Assembly (NCBI GenBank): GCA_963682055.1
Contig: OY821746.1
Span: 6,731,992-6,795,991, forward strand
Direction: 5' to 3'
Source of the DNA: Primula veris
Taxonomy: Eukaryota; Streptophyta; Magnoliopsida; Ericales; Primulaceae
DNA length: 64,000 nt
A model generated the notes under the pieces. That model searched no databases and was not told where the DNA came from. It saw only the letters and a list, made by a program, of their open reading frames with translations. Numbering within the stretch: position 1 is the first letter of the stretch; each line of letters starts with the position of its first letter. A program made the position numbers and the translations under genes. Of the stretch, positions 34,628 through 46,557 are shown piece after piece.

Positions 34628-35123
34628 ATCGATACGGTTTATGATGTGCGTGTGGATGGTAACTGTGGATTCCGAGTAATTGCAAATGTGATGGGTAAAG
34701 AACATGGGGAAAATGATTGGTACGCAGTTAGATGTGAGTTGTTTCAAGAGCCGCAGCAAATGAAATGTGTTTATTATGATCTGTTTAAAAATCTCGATTT
34801 TGAAGGTTACCGATATGATTATATTCTATCCAGTTTGAATTTTTATCATCATACAAATCCCGCCCCCTTGTGACAAATGGATGAGATTTCCGTCTTATGG
34901 TTTTTTAATTGCATCTCATTATAATATGTCAATTGTATTGTTACCATTATGGCCAAATAAAAATGGAGGGATACAAGTATGGAACGTCACTTTTTTATCT
35001 CTTTATACTGGTCCGCTTCCTGGAACGACATATTACATCACTACTGTAATAGTGTACGTCAACGGTTGTCATTATGCTCAAGTTATTCCTAAAGAAGGTA
35101 TTTACCAATACCAAGAATTATAG
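34628..35123 (+). pseudogene. OTU-like cysteine protease fragment of transposon origin
   Basis: The first part encodes YDVRVDGNCGFRVIANVMG, the Asp-Gly-Asn-Cys active-site block of OTU proteases as found in plant Mutator/FAR1-related elements. After a stop at 34871-34873 the similarity resumes in another frame from 34881 with GFLIASHYNMSIVLLPLW and ends with NGCHYAQV, which holds the expected catalytic His. The frame break and missing flanking domains make it a relic. No transposase domain lies beside it. Nearby sequence (34532-34615) recurs at 41333-41415. Confidence 0.8.
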
Positions 35124-36015
35124 CACGGTGGGAAGAAACACGCACTGAGGCTGCTGGCTGAGTCATGAAATGAATTTTTTTGACCAAATTTCAACTTATA
35201 TATGGCGCTAGAAAAACAATCGGGAAAGCAAATTGTAACTGAAGAAGAAGCTATAGACGTGTCAAGTCAATAATTAGTTTTTTAATTTTTAATTTTATGT
35301 AAATTACTCTTTTTTCAAAATTGTTGTAAATTTATATAATGTATCATGTTTAATAAATATGTTTTATGAAATTTAGTTAATGTTTGCATATTGAGTTAAT
35401 TTCTTTTATGAAATTTATATAATTTATGATTGTTTTATTCAAGAAAATCGACGATTGACATTGACGATTGACACTAAATTGACGATTTAGTTAATGTTTC
35501 ATATTGCGTTATCCAAGTGTTAGAAACAAATCAAAGACACTTCACAAAAATTGACGATTTAGTTAATGTTTCAATAAATCTCAACTTATACACTTGACAA
35601 AAAGATAACACTAACAAAAAACATAAAATTTATCAAATCAATTTTTTTTGTGTAAATTTGTGTAAATTTTGTATTTATTTTGAGAGATTGTTAGAATTGA
35701 CCAAATTTATTTTATGTAAATTTTTAAGAACAAGACATTTAGTTTTTTTATTAAAAAAAATCATGTTTAATTTGAAAAAAATATTCAGTATTTTAATTGA
35801 TATGACCAATATGCAGTTTTCAGAAATTACAGGGACTGTTTATGCAATTTCTAAAAACTACATTCAAACCGTAAATTTAATCTACGATTTGCAGTGAATC
35901 ACTGTAAACCGTAGATTAAAAATCAACGATTTGCATAGAATCACTGTAAACTGTAGATTTTTTCTACAATTTATACGTTTTTTCAGAAAAAATATAGTAT
36001 AAAAATCCAAACTCA
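35124..36015. other. AT-rich debris with small imperfect hairpins
   Basis: No gene is seen. An imperfect hairpin of the type AATCTACG..TTGCAGTGA / CTGTAAACCGTAGATT lies at about 35878-35917. The following stretch (about 35945-36010) resembles 62185-62250. Confidence 0.5.
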
Positions 36016-36289
36016 TATCAATATTTCAACAAAATGATTTCTTGTAAAATTTGAGGAACGCAACTACAGTAAATTAATACAGTTTAAAAGAATGTTAAAG
36101 TTTTTTTGACCAATGACAAGTTCTCCCACATTGAGATATAATTCACAGACAAAAACACGGGGGAGTCTCTTTTGATGTGTCAAATCACTCATTTGAGACT
36201 TCAAATTACTCAAATGAGGACCTGATTAAAAACCAGGTTCATGTCACATCTTATTTTTATTTATTTTTTCAATTCATTCCACTCAATTT

Positions 36290-37640
36290 CATTACAAAAT
36301 AAATAACTCAAACACCACTTCATTACAGCTCATTACACTTTATTTATATACAAAATAAATAAACTTAGCCATTCTATCACACTATTAATTAATATATTTC
36401 TCTGCTTTTTTTTCCACTCAAACTAAATACAAAATTAAAATATTTTATAATCATAATATTATATCAATTTAACACTTTCAAGTAATTTATATTTTACACT
36501 TTTTTATTTATTAATTTTGTTACTTCTGAGTAAATAATTAAATTGTCTCCAAAAACCATACACGTTATTTTCTTTCGTGATTTCATAAAGTGTAAATTCG
36601 TATTTAATTTGATTTCAAATAGTACGTCCGTGATTTCAACTCCATTCCATTACAAAATAAATAATTCTAACACCAATTCATTCTACCTCCGAGTAAATAT
36701 TTTAAAATATTATATCAAGTTAACACTTTCAAGTAATTTATATTTTGCACTTTTTTATTTATTAATTTTGTTACTTCCGAGTAAATAATTAAATTGTCTC
36801 CAAAAACCATACACGTCATTATTTTCTTTCGTGATTTCAAATAGTACGTCCGTGATTTTTTAAATTAGTATTTGATTTGATTTCAAATAGTACGTCCATG
36901 ATTTCAACTCCATTCCATTACAAAATAAATAACCCTAACACCAATTCATTCTACCTCCGAGTAAATATTTTAAAATATTATATCAAGTTAACACTTTCAA
37001 TTAATTTATATTTTGCACTTTTTTATTTATTAATTTTGTTAATTCCGAGTAAATAATTAAATTGTCTCCAAAAACCATACACGTCATTATTTTCTTCTGT
37101 GATTTCAAATAGTACGTCCGTGATTTTTTAAATTCGTATTTGATTTGATTTCAAATAGTACGTACGTGATTCCATTACAAAATAAATAACCCTAACACCA
37201 ATTCATTCTACCTCCGAGTAAATATTTTAAAATATTATATCAAGTTAACACTTTCAAGTAATTTATATTTTGCATTTTTTTATTTATTAATTTTGTTAAT
37301 TCCGAGTAAATAATTAAATTGCCTCCAAAAATCATACACGTCATTATTTTCTTCTGTGATTTCAAATAGTACGTTCGTGATTTTTTAAATTCTTATTTGA
37401 TTTGATTTCAAATAGTACGTCCGTGATTTCAACTCTATTCCATTATAAAATAAATAACCCTAACACCGATTCATTCTATCTCCGAGTAAATATTTTAAAA
37501 TATTATATCAAGTTAACACTTTCAAATAATTTATATTTTGCACTTTTTTATTTATTAATTTTGTTACTTCCGAGTAAATAATTAAATTGTCTCCAAAAAT
37601 CATACACGTCATTATTTTCTTCCGTGATTTCATAAAGTGT
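36290..37640 (+). repeat. 250-270 bp tandem repeat array
   Basis: The string TTTTTATTTATTAATTTTGTTA recurs at about 36501, 36751, 37020, 37275 and 37543. Each unit also contains CCGAGTAAATAATTAAATTG, ATACACGTCATTATTTTCTT and one or two AAATAGTACGTCCGTGATTT strings. It is non-coding. A single related unit lies at about 41730-41975. Confidence 0.9.
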
Positions 37641-38242
37641 AAATTCACGGATTTTGACTTCATTTGAAATGTAAATTCATAAAGTGTGATTTCAAATTCA
37701 CGGATTTTGGCTTCATTTGAAATGTAAATTCATAAAGTCCGTGATTTTCGAAATATCATAATTGCTATCCATATATATATGATTTTGGAGAGATCTAATA
37801 AAAGCTGTGGAATTGTGGTGAAAATAAATAAGGGCGAGGCTTCCTATTTATAGAAATTTAAAATATAGAAATCACGGACTTTATGAATTTGAAATCACAC
37901 TTTATGAATTTACATTTCAAATGAATCCAAAATCCGTGAATTTATGTCTCAAATGAAACCAAAATCCGTGAATTTGAAATCACACTTTATGAATTTACAT
38001 TTCAAATGAACCCAAAATCCGTGAATTTATGTCTCAAATGAAGCCAAAATCCGTGAATTTGAAATCACACTTTATGAATTTACATTTCAAATGAAACCAA
38101 AATCCGTGAATTTATGTCTCAAATGAAACCAAAATCCGTGAATTGGAAATCACACTTTATGAATTTACATTTCAAATGAAGCCAAAATCCGTGAATTTAC
38201 ATTTTATGAAATCACGGAAGAAAATAATGACGTGTATGATTT
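37596..38242. mobile_element. Foldback structure with >50 bp ends and repeated internal arms
   Basis: The left end (ATACACGTCATTATTTTCTT..CGTGATTTCATAAAGTGTAAATTCACGG) is inverted at the right end (about 38190-38242) with one mismatch over about 50 bp. Internally the left arm has two copies and the right arm at least four copies of a unit of about 90 bp containing GAATTTACATTTCAAATGAA and CCAAAATCCGTGAATTT. The unpaired centre is only about 120 bp, so the region can form a long, nested hairpin. Confidence 0.8.
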
Positions 38243-38905
38243 TATAAAGTTGTTACTAAATGGCTTATATACTTGTCCTTGTTTGATCCCGAGTTTTAAG
38301 CTCAATTTTCAGATCAAATACTGGACAACTTTCCTTTTTTTTTTTTTTCTTAAAAGCACTATTAAGTAACAAAACTAAATCAATTACAAGACCCATGGCC
38401 AGAGTTAGGCTTCTTTGGTTCAAATTATGGCCACAAACCTAAAAATTAGTTACAAGTAAATATAGTCAACTGAAATAGTTATATACTAATATACAAAGTA
38501 AAAAAAAAAGATACATACACTGAACAAGAAAAAGATTAGACTAAGTGACCAAATGATTATTTATATTAACAATATAACCAACCTAATCCAATATTGTAAA
38601 AAAAAATACCAAAGAAGACCATACAAGTAAAAATAATAGAAAGAAAACAAGTTAGGATGCAAAAAAGACGATTCGCAAAAAGCAAAAACAAAAAAAAACA
38701 GTTGCAACAAAATTCTTTTAGGATGAAAGCAATACATTTTTTTTGAAAAATAAACGGGTCACTGGAGACCACAGTAAAAAAGATTGAAGAAACAACGTAA
38801 AAAGATTTAAAACAGCCAAACGAAAAGCTACTAATAAAACCAATACGGTCATATAAACAGATCTCAACAAACAAAATTATGCAATTATAACGCTCTCAAC
38901 AAAAT

Positions 38906-39005
38906 GTAAATTTGAACCTCCTTGATTGCCTTCAAAGATTGTTAAAAATACGTTTGTTCGCATTTTTTGTAAACTATGAAGACAATCAAGGAAGCTCAGG
39001 TTTAC
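38906..39005 (-). ncRNA. Candidate MIR-type hairpin, copy A
   Basis: Two 47 nt arms (38906-38952 and 38959-39005) pair without a bulge around a 6 nt loop (TTTGTT), with about 36 Watson-Crick matches plus several G:U pairs. Read on the minus strand the 5' arm carries CTTCCTTGATTGTCTTCATA. A TATA box (TGTATAAAGAG, minus strand, about 39102-39109) lies about 100 nt upstream of the hairpin. It does not match any conserved plant miRNA that I know. Whether it is processed is unknown. Confidence 0.45.
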
Positions 39006-40265
39006 TTGTGAGAAATTAGTCATGAGATCTGTGGTGTGAGGGAATATGAGATGTGTTTTGTTGTGTTGTGAGGGATACGATATGTGAGATATGAGGACCT
39101 CTTTATACAGCTAAAAAGTTTATTGACACTCCATTTTTTTTTAAATTATTGACACTCAATTATTGATACTCAATTATTGATATGGATACTCAATTATTGA
39201 CACTCGGGAATCCAATGCTGTACCACCACTTTAATGGATACTAGCTGTAACCCATGTGATTCTATTTTTAGTTTTATTTTTTTTATAAAAAAATAAGTTA
39301 GTAACTTATTTTTTTAAACATTGGAAACATAAATGACAAGCAATACATATATTGGTGAACATGGTTTCAAAACATAAATTAAGTCTTCAACTAAATGTGG
39401 GTGCGTCTTTTTTAGCAGCAAGTAAATGTATCGTAAAAACTCTATACCGGAACTCTGATCTACGTAACAGAGTAATAAATACTGTTCCTACATATTTTTT
39501 TGTCTTATATCCTGTTTGTTCACCGTGAATTGCTGCTTACTTTTTGAAATTAATTGATCTGCATCATTTCTAAATCTCACCTTTTTATTTTTGAAATGAG
39601 GCCAACTTATTAATAGGCCTAATTTTGATACCCTGTCGACTTTTTTAACATATATCAATACCGAAAAATTAAAAAATACGAAATTATTATATTTGACTTT
39701 ATAAATAGAAAAATAAGTCGTAAGAAAAATTAAAATAAACTATAAAACAATTTATTTATAGGTTATGACCTTGTAAATTTGTATATATTTTATAATTTTA
39801 ATGTTTGGTTCGGTTGGGTATTATACAAAACATACGAAATGGATGCCGAAATCGAACCGAATTTGAATGTTAGGTTCGGTTGTACCGTACCGAAAAATCG
39901 ATATATCGAAATTTCGGTACCAATTTGTTTTGTTCGATTCGAAAATCGATTGATTGGTAAAAATCGATACAAAAAATACACCATTACAACTTACACCACC
40001 TACCCAACACTCGTACTCCAAATAATAAATAACTCACACTTATATTTATTGGCTCCGGTGACTTACGATTACGATCCTGCTTCAACTTTTGCATTTTATA
40101 GATCATTACACGAATATGATTTCCACTAAAATTATCACACACTAAACATTAATCAGCACTAAGAAAGCGTCCTATTTCCCATCTAAAGTAGCTGTACAAT
40201 TTAATAAACGGTGCTTGGATCTAAATCTTATCAAGCTAACAAGTATAAGTAAACTTTATTTAAGT

Positions 40266-42648
40266 GATTGTTGACAACTAATAACTTCAAGAACCATAGA
40301 TTACAAGTAGACAATGTCATAATAAAAATGACTCTCAATTGCAGAAAAACCATCATTTTCAAATTTAGGATAGAAGGTACATTGCTCTCAGCCTCTCACT
40401 TGCGCAAGCAAGAAAGTAGAGTTGTCGACATTGAAATTTTCCAACAAATTACTCATAGCGAAATTCAAATTGCCTTTCTCAACTGTATTTGGATTTTCTA
40501 TTATGGTGGGCCCACTTACTGTCCAGAGGACTTAGGTTTCACGGCCTCGAAAGTTATGTTGGATGAACTGTCATAGAGGAATTTAATTTACTATCCAGGT
40601 TTGGTCTTTATTTTTTTAGCCCCTCTCTTGCATCCGTATAAAAAAATATATATTAAACGATTTTACAGAAAACCAAGTTTTGAAAATTACCATTTTGAAG
40701 GTCAGTACTGGTAACAGAAAAAGAGATGATATTTAAAACCAATCAAGGAATGATGTCTTGATCATGGTTTTTGAAATAGAAAACCCCAATAACATGCATT
40801 CATTAACCTGCGTTAAATTTTTAGTAGTTTTTAGTAGTTTTTTTTAAATTATTTTACGGTAGATATTTTTTTTTCATTAATACGTTACAAGTAGGTTTTT
40901 AGTATGTGACGCACGTTAAATAATACTTGACCGGATTCACCGTAGTATTACTCGTTCGGTATTCATTTCAAAGCATTAAAAGCAAAATTAAAAAAATACA
41001 ATATATCCAAAAATTTAGTTGTTAATAGCTGTGATTAACTAGGACATGTTATACTAAAAATAATTAAGACAGCAAAAATGGATCATTTGTTTCCCGGATG
41101 TTAAATCTCTCTACTAATAGACTCAAAAGTGAATTAAGAACCTTTTGTGGTTGGTAATTACTCCTACTCGGTGTAGTATATGCTAATTGGTAAGTGGTAT
41201 TTTTTTGGATGACATATTTGATGGTCTGTTTTTTTTTTTGGTACAAAATACGTCAACATGTCACGATTTTGATGACAAGGTTTTACGTGCTACAAATTGT
41301 CTGCTGACTTTCTCTGTAAGCTACATCATTTTGATATGTTACTATATCTGGTAAACCGAACAATATAACTCTTACTCGTCATTATTTTTTGTTTCCCACT
41401 CCGGTTGTTCATGGGTTTGTCTTTTTTGAGGAAGAGAATGACTCGGTTATGAAATTATAAATTTAGGTCCGGTATATATGGAACCCGATAAAAAATATAT
41501 TGGACTTGTCCAGTTCGGTATAACTGTCTCATAAAACCCCACAATCACATCTCAGTTTTGTATTTATCTATTAATTTCCTCTATTTTTACCTACTCACAC
41601 GCACCGGTACTTGTTGTTTTCTATTATTTTTCTTCTTTTACCCCACGTCCGTGAATTACCAAAGTGACCAATAATTTTTGTCTGTTTACTCTTCTAATTC
41701 ATTATTTCGAAAATTTTGAATTTTTCAAAATAAATAACCATAACACCAATTCATTCCACTTCATTACATTTCATTCATCTATAAAATAAATAATTCTAAC
41801 TAATCTATCACACTACTAATTAATACATTCATCTATTTTTTTTCCACTCAAACTAAATCCAAAATTAAAATTTTTCATAATCATAATATTCTATCAAAGT
41901 AACACTTTCAAGTAAGTTCTATTTTTTATTTTTTTATTTATTAATTTTATTATTTCCGAGTAAATGATTAAATTAACATTTCTTAGGTTGTTTTAATTTA
42001 TGTTAATGTCTACTTCAAAAACTTTATTAAGTTGTAAAATCAAATTTAGTTTATTTAGTGTTTTTGATATATTTTTGTATATTTTCAAGATTGAAGAGAT
42101 TTTATTAGTGTCTATTTTAAAAAAGTCATTAAGTTGTAAAAGTACATTTAATATATTTAGTGTTTTTGATATATTTTTATTATATTTCCAAGGTTGAAGT
42201 GATTTTTTTTTTCCCCACTCTGTTTTTTCATTGATTTTCAAGGAAAGCTAACATGAGCGCTAATACATAGGACGATCCTTCGACATGGTAACAATGGATC
42301 AACCAAGCACCTCACGTTTTGACCACGATAGGGTCTTTCCCAGTGACAATTTTCTTAGCTTTCTTATTATTATATTTTTATTTTTCTCCTGCCTCTGCCT
42401 CCCTTTACAAGAAAGAAAATCTACGTCCTTACGATTTTTTTTTTTCCTTTTTTCTTTTGTATTTTCTTGTGTTTTGCAAGGTTTGTAGACTTGTAGTAAC
42501 CAAAATGCCTAATTTAACTGTCGACGTAATTTCTTATAGGAAAAAAACCCAACATACTACACAAATTATATGTTACCATATTAGTACTAATTCGTTCCAA
42601 TTATTAGTACGTTTGAATATATTTCGGTTTTGTTTAACAGACAACATT
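40266..42648. other. Repeat debris between copy A and the second Copia element
   Basis: No gene is recognised. 41333-41415 is a diverged copy of 34532-34615, and 41730-41975 resembles 36290-36545. Together they look like a deleted copy of the 34.5-36.5 kb region. A tandem pair of about 98 bp lies at 42000-42200 (shared TTTAGTGTTTTTGATATATTTTT). The rest is AT-rich. Confidence 0.55.
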
Positions 42649-43020
42649 AGAGCATATACAGTCGTTTTGTTAACTTTTTAATGTTAAATAGTAACACATC
42701 ATTGTTTAAAAAGATTTTAAATGACACATATGCATCTTAAATTTAATAAACACATTAGTATCACGTTAACCATATTATTAATTTTTAATTATCAACTTCT
42801 CTTTTATTTTACCGGTTATTATTTTTATGGAAATAATTTATGGGATATAATAATGTTAATTGTGCCATGTGATTGTCATATCAGCAGTTACAAGCATTAA
42901 AAATATTGTTAAATATAACAACTTTTTTAATATTTATAAAAATAACACATAATTTAAGGTAACTAATAAAGATAAAAAAAATTCATTGTTAGCTAAGTGA
43001 GTAATATCACGGTTACTTTT
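42649..43020. mobile_element. AGAGCAT MITE-like element, inverted and partly decayed
   Basis: It begins AGAGCATA and runs through GTTAACTTTTTAATGTTAAATAGTAACAC, the reverse complement of the right part of the element at 5895-6550. The other end (near ATTCATTGTTAGCTAA) is diverged. Confidence 0.45.
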
Positions 43021-43253
43021 GCATAAAAAAAAAACATTACTGCAATTATTATGAATACTATCACAACTTCCCTTTGCCGAGACCTCTTAAATTGACGTAT
43101 AACCAACTAATTTTGATTTATATAGAAGTATTTTGATTAATATAGACGTTAATCATGTCGCGTAATAAAACCTCAACCAACTAAAAGCTCAGATAAATAT
43201 ATTAAAACCCTAGTTTGAGTCTATCCTAAATTTAATTAATATTAATTAATATT

Positions 43254-43453
43254 TGTTGTAATACACTATTAGCTACGTATATAGGGAGACAGAAGTAGAG
43301 AGAGGGGAGAACGGTATAGTCTTTATTATGAATGAATATCTGAATGAATAAAATACAAGACCCATAACTCTCTTTATATAGATAGAGGGGTAGGGTTATA
43401 AGCCCACTTGGGCCCAATCAGTAAAAGCCCAAGAGTCCAATAATCTTACAACA
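43254..43453 (-). repeat. 3' LTR of the 7.0 kb Copia element
   Basis: TG...CA termini, 200 bp, preceded in element orientation by a polypurine tract at about 43454-43463. Confidence 0.92.
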
Positions 43454-43639
43454 CTCCCCCTTTGGACGTCTTGAATTCTTCGTCTTCATACAGTCGATCT
43501 GAGTCGAGTTCATTCGCATTGCTAAACACATAAAAACCTTAGGGACGGAAAACCCAGTGTGGGACAAAACCGGTACCTAGGAGAAACTGTGTAGCCGAAT
43601 GATATAGGCCGAAATATCATGTAAGTAACTAACCACAAA

Positions 43640-44170
43640 ATAGTGTGCCTCATCAAAAGCTTGTCAGAGCAAACCCAATGGGAAAATCTCTGATCGAAGG
43701 AAAAAGAGTGAAACAATGGTAGTAGTAGGGATCAACCACAAAACAGGTGCCTCATCAAAACCTTGCTAGAGTAAACCCAGTGGGAAAAAATCTCTAGTCG
43801 AAGGACAAAAGAGTACACAGTGGTAAGAAGTACACAACAGAATACTCCCCCTAATTTCGGTAATATTAAGTGAGATAAGATGGGAACGTGTCTCGCAAAA
43901 AACCTTGCCAAGGAAAACCCAGTGGGAAAAAACCTTGGTCTAAGGACAAAAAGAGTACACGAGCATACGACTGGATGCTCCCCCTCACTTGCACACGACA
44001 GGGTGCAAGAATTTCGACTAAGTAGTAATTAGTGCAATAAGCATTCACCTGGATGCTCCCCCTCACTTGCACACGACTGGGTGCAAAGATTTCATATTCC
44101 AAGAAAGAGTACGAGCATTCAACTGGATGCCTCATTTACTTGCACATGACTGTATACAAGAAAATATAAC
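43640..44170 (-). repeat. Repeats between coding remnant and 3' LTR
   Basis: Two sets of direct repeats lie here. One is a unit of about 100 bp with CCTCATCAAAACCTTGC..AACCCAGTGGGAAAA and AAGGACAAAAGAGTACAC (about four copies, 43640-43960). The other is a unit of about 90 bp with CTGGATGCTCCCCCTCACTTGCACACGAC (read in pieces; about three copies, 43970-44160). They are typical of the 3' untranslated end of some plant Copia elements. No function is visible. Confidence 0.7.
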
Positions 44171-45817
44171 GTGGAATAAAACGATCATTCGACGGGATGC
44201 TCTTAAACTTCATATGTGAATATTTATTTTGACGATAAATGCTAAATAGCATAATGTAGTCATGTCTCTCTTAATCGATAACAACAAGTTGTCTTCTACG
44301 ACAAGTGTTTTATCTGGATCGTGAGACAGAACATATGAATTCAAATATGGCTAATACTAGCTCGAAGCCATATACACTCTCTAGTCATCTCATAGAGCAC
44401 GAATAGATCAGAGTGATTCGTTTAGAGTTATTCCAAGACCTCCAAGATATCGCCTTATTCCTAATGGTAAAGACAGACCATGTTAGGAATATCCCTTATG
44501 CGGGTCTGATAAGTAACCGGCATCGGTATAATCGTAAAAGGGTTGCGTTAATTCGAGTACCGAAGGGGGTAGGTACACTCGATGACGCAAAATGGGATAA
44601 GACAAACCCTCATCCACAGTTACCTTAAGGTAATGGGAAAATGTCTTTTATGCCATTTTGATGGCAGCGTGTTAGCGCAATGTTGTGTCGAGCTATACCA
44701 TTCACAACATACAAGATGTTCGTCCTAGTACATTAGACCAAGTACAATGATGCGCTTATTGTACATAGATATGAACATGATGGTTCAATATCTCTTCATC
44801 GTCTCACCAGGGACGGACTGGGTCTATATCAATGTCTAGTGATCGAACGATCATGGGAGAATCTGACGACTTAGCGTCATGATGACTAAAACGTCATAAC
44901 ACCTTCTTGGTGTAGTCTGAATCATGAACTTAGATTCAATCTTTACGGGACTCGATCATCGGGCCGAGTCACTACCGTGTCTTCCCAAGATCCTTCATCT
45001 CGAAGGCAAATCCAAAAATGGATCGCATAATAAAACACGCAAGGGCATAATACTTGTTCAAGTATCCCAAGCTAATCAAGTACACACTTAGGCGGGTATA
45101 CCACATCCGCTCGGATTATATTAATCCATATAGTGAACGTCTCATTTAATTGAGATCGTGTTCCGTGGTCAGGAACTACTTGATTAAAGCATATGAAGTC
45201 ACACAGGGACCTTCATCTATATCTCTTTGTCTAAATTCTCATAGAGATAAAACAGTGACCACAATCACATGCTGCATAATCAGTTTTTGGGAAACTACTA
45301 AACTGATAAAGTAGGGGACCGTTATAACGTCCATTACGAGGAAATCAACCATCTCGTAATCAATTTCAAGATGTGAGAGAAGTCTTGCGCTACTAGGCGA
45401 GCATTCTACAATCTCATTATTCTCATCACTTTTCCTTATGAATAACCAAATAAACGAACTCGTTTAACATTGGTGGTGTTGGAGCTACAGGTCCGAACAC
45501 ACCTTCGCTAAGGAGTCTACTTGGATTGAAAGTTTCCATTAGTCCAGTCTATTCAACGTTGACTTCAGGCAACAGTACATGGTTCCCTATCATAATTTGC
45601 TCATATTATCAGTCGTCACCGAATATATGAACAAGTAATCAATGACAATCTCGTTTTGCTTCAATATCGTCTAAGATATCATGATCGACAGATATTTCGA
45701 GATTTTTAGGATGAGGAGGAAATCACACATCTCCTTGATCCTTTATAATCTCGTGCGACAAACAAGTTTCAGATCACCACCTCTGGGGCTGAACGAATTA
45801 AGAACCGGTCAACTTCC

Positions 45818-46557
45818 TCATATCTTGGGAAGGACGACAGACTGACGGCCGACGACAGCGTCCTTTGCTTGGTGGGTTCGGCCAAAGTAACGTGTTATGA
45901 CAGGAACACGGCGTCCGACAGGGACGTCTATCCTTGCAAGCATTTTGCAGCAGGTATAAATGATCTCGTGACATCTCATAAAGTCATTAAATGCGTCTGG
46001 CATTTAGTTAGACTTGAGGGAGTCTATGCACTTACTTATCACTAAGTGCAGTTTTGGGGATCAAGCTAAGACTTAATGGGTTATGCCAACGTTACTTCAC
46101 GTCGTTTCTTATCAACGGTAACGTGCAAATCTCCCCCTAACGACAGGGAGAACAGTCTTAGCGATGTCACTTTTGCATATCATGCGGTAAAGAGATCGCT
46201 TGCCAAGGTTACTCTATCAAATGATAGGTATGGGATTCATAATCGACTTATGTCCCCTTCAGAGGTCCATATTTTGAACGCTATAGCGGCTCAATCAAAA
46301 TATTAATTAAGCACTCCAAACACGTGTTAATATGAGACTTCTGGCTCATAACCAGTAACCAGCTCGTACGCATATGGTGTTTGAGTGTCTATGGGCCTCA
46401 TGACGGACCAATGCAGCAAAGTAGCATGACCCCACACGGAAATATAAATCTTGATGTGCAAGACCAAGAAGTGCGTCCAAACATTTGCAGTTGCATCATC
46501 AAACTTTCCGTGAGTCCATTTGGGTCTGAACATAATCGACAGGATGTTCAATTTCAA
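45818..46557 (-). pseudogene. Copia polyprotein remnant, end of integrase
   Basis: On the minus strand, 46557-46327 encodes GHATLLH and YELVTGYEPEVS, and 46003-45818 encodes LPDAFNDF and ARIDVPVG. These motifs occur in that order after the integrase core of small-LTR plant Copia elements. Stops and frameshifts break the frame between and around them, and I find no intact protease or RT frame elsewhere in the element. Confidence 0.65.

Larger units (their letters stand above)
36016..40265 (+). repeat. Segmental duplication, copy A
   Basis: Three blocks match copy B in order and orientation: 36016-36150 (to 50820-50955), 38243-39350 (to about 52258-53353), and 39345-40265 (to about 60760-61685). 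Copy B's second and third blocks are separated by a Copia element; copy A holds the uninterrupted site (about 39340-39355). Identity is high by eye. Between 36150 and 38243 copy A has its own repeats that copy B lacks. Confidence 0.9.

Noticed and set aside
40268..40576. 102-codon ORF on the plus strand
   Set aside because: No recognisable motif or partner exon; it lies in repeat-rich DNA and looks like chance.
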